Made by a program: the position numbers and the translations under genes. From assembly GCF_020687695.1 (NCBI RefSeq), contig NZ_JAJEWL010000008.1, positions 169,981-233,980 of the forward strand: a DNA stretch of 64,000 nucleotides. The letters are read 5' to 3'. Each line of letters opens with the position of its first letter. The first letter of the stretch is position 1. The notes below the pieces were generated by a model. The model was not told where the DNA came from, did no database searches, and saw only the letters and a list, made by a program, of their open reading frames with translations. This document shows positions 60,466 to 64,000 of this stretch, piece after piece. Source of the DNA: Pusillimonas sp. MFBS29 (GTDB lineage Bacteria > Pseudomonadota > Gammaproteobacteria > Burkholderiales > Burkholderiaceae_B).

Positions 60466-60972
60466 TGGAACGCGCTCAGTCCCAGGATGCAGCCCTCTAG
60501 TGGATCTATTGCGGCGATCCTGTAATCCCATCACAGCCCATCTGCAATCATGGCGTGGCGCTCATGCAGCTTTGATGCTGTCACAGTGCAGAAGAAAAGC
60601 TGTCGATTTGTAGTCATAGTGTTGGGGCCATATGGTCGCCACCCTGTCTACGCACCAGAAGGCCACGATCGTGGCCTCAACCCTCCCCGCCATATCATAG
60701 CCTTACACCAGTTTGTTGCTCTGTCTGTCCTACGACGGTGCACGTGACCGTTTTCCTGCAAGCATTTGATAAATAAGATCCTTCCTCACCCCGTCAGGGG
60801 TGCGTCTTGTGTGGCACTTTTAAGGCCACAAATGAGCGAAAGCGAATTTGGGGATTTAGAAGTGCCTGCCAGATCGAAGAGCTGGCAACGTCACATCTCA
60901 GGGACCCATCGAAGATGGGACGCCAATCCTATTCAGTTGATAGCCGAGACATAGGTTCTGTCACAATAAAGC
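60466..60972. other. 507-bp spacer between merD remnant and the SRAP gene
   Basis: No convincing gene. Visible elements: a perfect 18-bp palindrome AGGCCACGATCGTGGCCT (60660-60677) and a short hairpin CACCCC gtca GGGGTG (60787-60802) without a U-tract. No second Tn-type inverted repeat, IS remnant or transposase piece was recognised. The SRAP promoter presumably lies in its last 150 bp. Confidence 0.5.
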
Positions 60973-61671
60973 ATGTGCAATCGCTATGTGACACCGACCG
61001 AAGCTGAGATTGAAAGGCTTTGGCATATTGGAAACCGGAACCAGCCTCGATGGTGGGAGGCCGCCGTTCACCCTCGTGCTGCTGGCCCATTTATTCGGGG
61101 GTACGATATCGGGCGTGAGCTGGTGGTCGGCCAGTGGGCCCTCATCCCGCACTTTGCCAAGTCGGCGAAGCTGCCATATCAGACGAACAACGCTCGTTCA
61201 GAAGAACTGGCCAGCAAGGCGAGCTATCGCCAACCCTGGCAGCGCGGTCAGCGCTGTATTATGCCGGCGATGTCTTTCGACGAGCCTTGCTGGGAAACCG
61301 GCCGCAATGTGTGGTGGCAATTCCAGCGGTCAGACGGTGCCCCTTGGGGCCTGGCCGGCCTGTGGAATGCTTGGACCGACCCGGCGACGGGCGAAGTACT
61401 GGAAAGCTACACGATGCTCACAATCAACGCCGATGCACATCCGTTGATGCGTCGGATGCACAAGCCTGATCCGAAGAAGTCAGCCACTGCCCAAGACAAG
61501 CGCTCAGTCATTCCGATCGAATTGAATGATGTCGATTGGTGGCTGACAGGCTCAGTTGAGGAGGCTAGCAGCCTCTTGCGCTTGGCACCGGAAGATATTT
61601 TAGATACCAAGCCCATCGAGGTGCCTTCGCTGGGCGGTGCCAACGTCATCACCCAACAGGCTCTGTGGTAG
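60973..61671 (+). CDS. SRAP/YedK-type abasic-site protein
   Basis: 232 residues. Cys2 (MCNRY), Asn73 (NARSEE), Glu104 and His156 (INADAHPLM) are the key residues of the SOS-response-associated peptidase family, which forms a thiazolidine crosslink with abasic sites in single-stranded DNA. The usual GFYEW segment is replaced by SFDEPCWE, a variant subgroup. On a conjugative element it may protect DNA entering as single strand. Transcribed opposite to ssb. Confidence 0.88.
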   Translation: MCNRYVTPTEAEIERLWHIGNRNQPRWWEAAVHPRAAGPFIRGYDIGRELVVGQWALIPHFAKSAKLPYQTNNARSEELASKASYRQPWQRGQRCIMPAMSFDEPCWETGRNVWWQFQRSDGAPWGLAGLWNAWTDPATGEVLESYTMLTINADAHPLMRRMHKPDPKKSATAQDKRSVIPIELNDVDWWLTGSVEEASSLLRLAPEDILDTKPIEVPSLGGANVITQQALW

Positions 61672-61762
61672 CTACTTCGACACTTTTAATAATAGCTTTA
61701 CCGTCTGAGGCAACGTCAATCCGTCCTAATGCCTGCCCCAGCTAAAGCCGGGGCAAACCTTC

Positions 61763-62242
61763 TCACATGCACAGCCAGCTGCGTCCCGCACCTACCAGAT
61801 TGAACGGTATATCATCCGCCACGACAGCACCGCCACTCGTGAGGCTAGGAGCAGCAGCGGCCTTACGCGCTGCTGGCTTAGCTGACGACGACTGGCCATC
61901 TGCACCACGGCCCCCGAGCATCTGCATTTGCTCAGCGACGATCTCGGTGCTGTAACGATCAGCACCTGCTTCCTTATCCTGCCATTTCCTAGTCTTCAAC
62001 CGCCCTTCTACATAGACCGCACTACCCTGGCGCAGATACTCGCCGGCGATTTCTGCCAAACGGTTATAGAACACAATCCGATGCCATTCGGTTTCTTCTC
62101 GTTTCTCGCCTGTCGCCTTGTCTTTCCAGCTTGTCGATGTAGCCACGGAAATGGTGCAGATCCCGACTCCATCCGCGCTATAGCGGATCTCTGGATCACG
62201 GCCCAAGTTGCCGATAATGATGACTTTGTTGACTGATGCCAT
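61763..62242 (-). CDS. ssb: single-stranded DNA-binding protein with an extended tail
   Basis: 159 residues: OB fold 1-110 ([21 protein letters not shown]) and a short Ala/Ser linker. The protein-interaction tip DDIPF is at 143-147 but is followed by 12 more residues ([12 protein letters not shown]). In ordinary SSB the phenylalanine is the last residue and binds partners through its carboxylate. Start MASVNKV has AGGAG upstream. Follows the DUF3560 gene, 77 bp apart. Confidence 0.93.
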   Translation of the reverse strand: MASVNKVIIIGNLGRDPEIRYSADGVGICTISVATSTSWKDKATGEKREETEWHRIVFYNRLAEIAGEYLRQGSAVYVEGRLKTRKWQDKEAGADRYSTEIVAEQMQMLGGRGADGQSSSAKPAARKAAAAPSLTSGGAVVADDIPFNLVGAGRSWLCM

Positions 62243-62319
62243 GCTGTTGCTCCTGGTAGTGGTTCGGCGTAATCTCGCCGACAAATTGCCCAGGCCGATA
62301 AAGCGGCCTGGGTTTCGGT

Positions 62320-63120
62320 TTAGCTATCTGTTGATCCGTTCAAAACCTGCATGACGGCTTTTGCCTGCCATATGGCGGCGTTGTTCAGTTGACGCACCCA
62401 TGCGCCACGGGTTGGGCTCCACCGAAAACCATGGCGTTTTAGAATCTCGCGGGTGGCTTTTTCCGGTTTACCTTCGAACATAAACATCACACGGTTCTCT
62501 TCCACGTCCTCAGCGTATGCATACCCCGTCCCCTGTATGCTGACCGGCTTGCGGTCCTGGATTGCCCGTAGTTGTTTGATCCGTTGCTGAATACGGCGAA
62601 TGTTCGCGTTATTGTTGGTCAAGGCATAAGGCGGGAAGCCTACACGCCCGGCATAGTCCGGCGTGATCAGCTTCTGTGCGCTTTCTTCCGAGTATCCAAG
62701 CTCAAGCAAAGCGCGCCGTTGGCCCTCTGCATCGCCCTTGTGCTTACGGATCAGCTGATTACTCTTTTTCATGCGTTCCTGATTTTCTGTCAGTTGCTCC
62801 ACCTGGCGCATGAGTTTGCTTATTGCATCCGGGTCATCGCTGGAAATTCCCCCATCGCCTACTGCAGCCGCCTTCTGCACATAGTGGTCAGCCTTCTTTT
62901 GCAGATCAAAGGCTTTGCCGTACGTGTTATGAATCCGCTGCCGGTAATTGCGGTCTCGGCCTTCGCTATGGTGGCCAACTAGGATCGGCTGTCCGAATGG
63001 AATCGCCTCACCCATTTGCTTTGCCCGGTCGTAGGTGGTTGCAGCCTGTGCCTCGGCCTGAACTGCCCTAGCCTCTAGCTTGGCCTTGCGGTCTGCCTGC
63101 TTTGCTTCGTAGTGGTTCAT
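62320..63120 (-). CDS. DUF3560 domain protein
   Basis: 266 residues. N-terminal [19 protein letters not shown] and the [21 protein letters not shown] block are the DUF3560 signature; the C-terminal part ([38 protein letters not shown]) is a separate small domain often fused to plasmid and phage proteins. The function is unknown; genes of this family are common beside ssb and radC on plasmids and ICEs. Start MNHYEA chosen for GAAGGA upstream. First gene after the structured leader region. Confidence 0.85.
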   Translation of the reverse strand: MNHYEAKQADRKAKLEARAVQAEAQAATTYDRAKQMGEAIPFGQPILVGHHSEGRDRNYRQRIHNTYGKAFDLQKKADHYVQKAAAVGDGGISSDDPDAISKLMRQVEQLTENQERMKKSNQLIRKHKGDAEGQRRALLELGYSEESAQKLITPDYAGRVGFPPYALTNNNANIRRIQQRIKQLRAIQDRKPVSIQGTGYAYAEDVEENRVMFMFEGKPEKATREILKRHGFRWSPTRGAWVRQLNNAAIWQAKAVMQVLNGSTDS

Positions 63121-63685
63121 GTCGTTTTCCTTCAAAAAGTGCGCAGTGGCGCGGTTGTGATGTCATTGCTGACCGGGCCTGAAGATTCTTGAGCCCGTTT
63201 GTAGGTTTTTGCTGCCGGGTTGTGTGTTGGTCCCATCGCGTTTTGCCGCCAGTCCTGTGAGTTCCATCGCCCTTGCCGTGCTGAATCAGGCAGTGACTAG
63301 CGGAAAGGGGGAAGATTTGTAAAAGTCGCGTAGCGGGTTTTATGAACACTCCCTTGAAGCGCCGGAACGTAGTGATACAGTCGGCGTTTTAGGGCGATGG
63401 AACTATCAGGACCAGGCATGCTGTGTCACGACGCACAACCCGGCAGCAGCCCGCGCGGCGAGCGCCACCATCACCGAGCCGGTGATCTAAATTGAAGGTA
63501 GTTACTCAAGATGTATCCAGCTTGCGCCAGCAAGCCGCTATGCCCGTCCTGGTACACAGGGACGGGCTGCTTTTGTCGAGAAGGAAGAAAACGGATAACA
63601 CTTGTGCGGCAGCACAAGTCCAACTTGCGCCGCAACGCGCAGCGTCTACCTGTGCAGGCGGGCTCTCACCCGCCTTGCTCCAGGT
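63121..63685. promoter_or_regulatory. long structured leader upstream of DUF3560-ssb
   Basis: No gene is supported. A nested inverted repeat spans 63211-63447: outer stem GCTGCCGGGTTGTG / CACAACCCGGCAGC (63211-63224 with 63434-63447), then TGCC/GGCA (63245-63248 with 63415-63418), GTCCTG/CAGGAC (63252-63257 with 63407-63412), and GTTCCATCGCCCT / AGGGCGATGGAAC (63261-63273 with 63391-63403). Hairpins follow to the right at 63470-63486, 63520-63535, 63542-63567, 63600-63619, 63656-63675 and 63680-63695 (the last overlaps the radC stop). It may be a structured 5' leader RNA or an ssDNA promoter. Confidence 0.7.
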
Positions 63686-64000
63686 TTACACCTGGCCTCG
63701 TTCCGCTAACGAAGTAGTGTTCTGCCCGGTCACGATGATGTGATCCAGCAAACGAACATCAACCAACGCCAAAGCATGTTTTAAGTGCCGCGTCAGTGCC
63801 AGATCGGCTTCGCTGGGTTCAGGTATACCGCTAGGATGGTTATGTGACATGATGATTGCAGCGGCATCCAGGCGTAGCGCGGTTTTAACGATTTCGCGCG
63901 GGTATACGCTGGCCTGCGTCAACGTGCCATGGCTCATTTCCATGTAACGGATCACCTTAAACTGGCTGTTCAGGTACAGCACAGCGGCAACTTCATGCCC
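63686..64000 (-). CDS. radC: RadC-like JAMM protein, 5' part outside the window
   Basis: The frame is open to the right edge and reads HEVAAVLYLNSQFKVI, the middle of a RadC protein, then the JAMM motif HNHPSG...PSEAD with the zinc-binding His pair and Asp. The true start lies beyond the window; a GTG at 63982 is inside the conserved core. RadC proteins were named for repair, a role that has been withdrawn; on mobile elements they are common with unknown activity. Confidence 0.93.
   Translation of the reverse strand, partial: GHEVAAVLYLNSQFKVIRYMEMSHGTLTQASVYPREIVKTALRLDAAAIIMSHNHPSGIPEPSEADLALTRHLKHALALVDVRLLDHIIVTGQNTTSLAERGQV

Noticed and set aside
60550..61007. Short open frames in the spacer after merA
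   Set aside because: No ribosome sites, no recognisable protein pattern, and one runs into the SRAP gene in another frame.
63211..63695. HEARO/omega-RNA of an IscB-type system
   Set aside because: A large structured RNA would fit, but there is no IscB or other RuvC-HNH protein next to it in the window.
63492..63743. 83-codon frame on the plus strand in the hairpin region
   Set aside because: Overlaps radC and several perfect hairpins, has no family resemblance or ribosome site; more likely non-coding.

Overview
The window looks like the chromosome of a betaproteobacterium of the Burkholderiales, most likely Alcaligenaceae (relatives of Bordetella, Achromobacter or Pusillimonas). The basis is the gene set and order: a complete atpIBEFHAGDC operon, hemE-priA-rep in a row, grxD-ubiX, prmC-prfA-hemA, and proteins of typical betaproteobacterial type. 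I cannot name the genus from sequence alone.

Positions 1-35100 are ordinary core chromosome. From left to right: the 3' part of gshA; a Tat-type exported beta-carbonic anhydrase; an orphan transglutaminase-like protein; a pirin; tRNA-Arg(CCG); a membrane-anchored diheme cytochrome c; 3-hydroxyacyl-CoA dehydrogenase and a class III CoA-transferase; a 77-residue unknown protein behind a repeat-rich promoter; rep, priA and hemE; a Fis-type regulator; the F1Fo ATP synthase operon on the minus strand; enoyl-CoA hydratase and a divergent M61 peptidase; a flavoprotein reductase; folB, ttcA and an MscS-type channel; then ubiX, grxD, prmC, prfA and hemA; and finally tRNA-Phe(GAA).

From 35101 to the right edge the window is inside an integrative and conjugative element (ICE) inserted at the 3' end of tRNA-Phe by a P4-type tyrosine integrase. 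Its right end is not in the window. The order is integrase; a ribbon-helix-helix protein; a higBA toxin-antitoxin module lying between two 69-bp repeats; trbM; virB1-B4; three small unknown genes, one a lipoprotein; virB5-B11; a TrfA-type replication initiator followed by an iteron origin with DnaA boxes; an unknown gene; an stbABC-like stability operon; a VirD4/TrwB coupling protein; a candidate oriT; and a MobF (TrwC-type) relaxase-helicase. A mercury resistance unit (merR/merTPA) follows. It is the stump of a Tn501/Tn21-like transposon: one terminal inverted repeat remains next to merR and merD is cut after a few codons.

The last part holds ssDNA-handling genes: an SRAP/YedK protein, SSB, a DUF3560 protein and the start of a RadC-like protein. 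Between radC and DUF3560 lies about 560 bp without a gene. It contains a long nested inverted repeat (63211-63447) and a run of perfect hairpins (63470-63695), either a structured leader RNA or a single-strand promoter of the kind found in plasmid leading regions.

As a whole the element combines the integration module of an ICE with the replication, stability and transfer modules of a plasmid. It could replicate after excision or after entry into a new host. The structured leader upstream of the ssb group, the plasmid-like replicon in an integrated element, and the recombination scar around higBA are the most interesting points.
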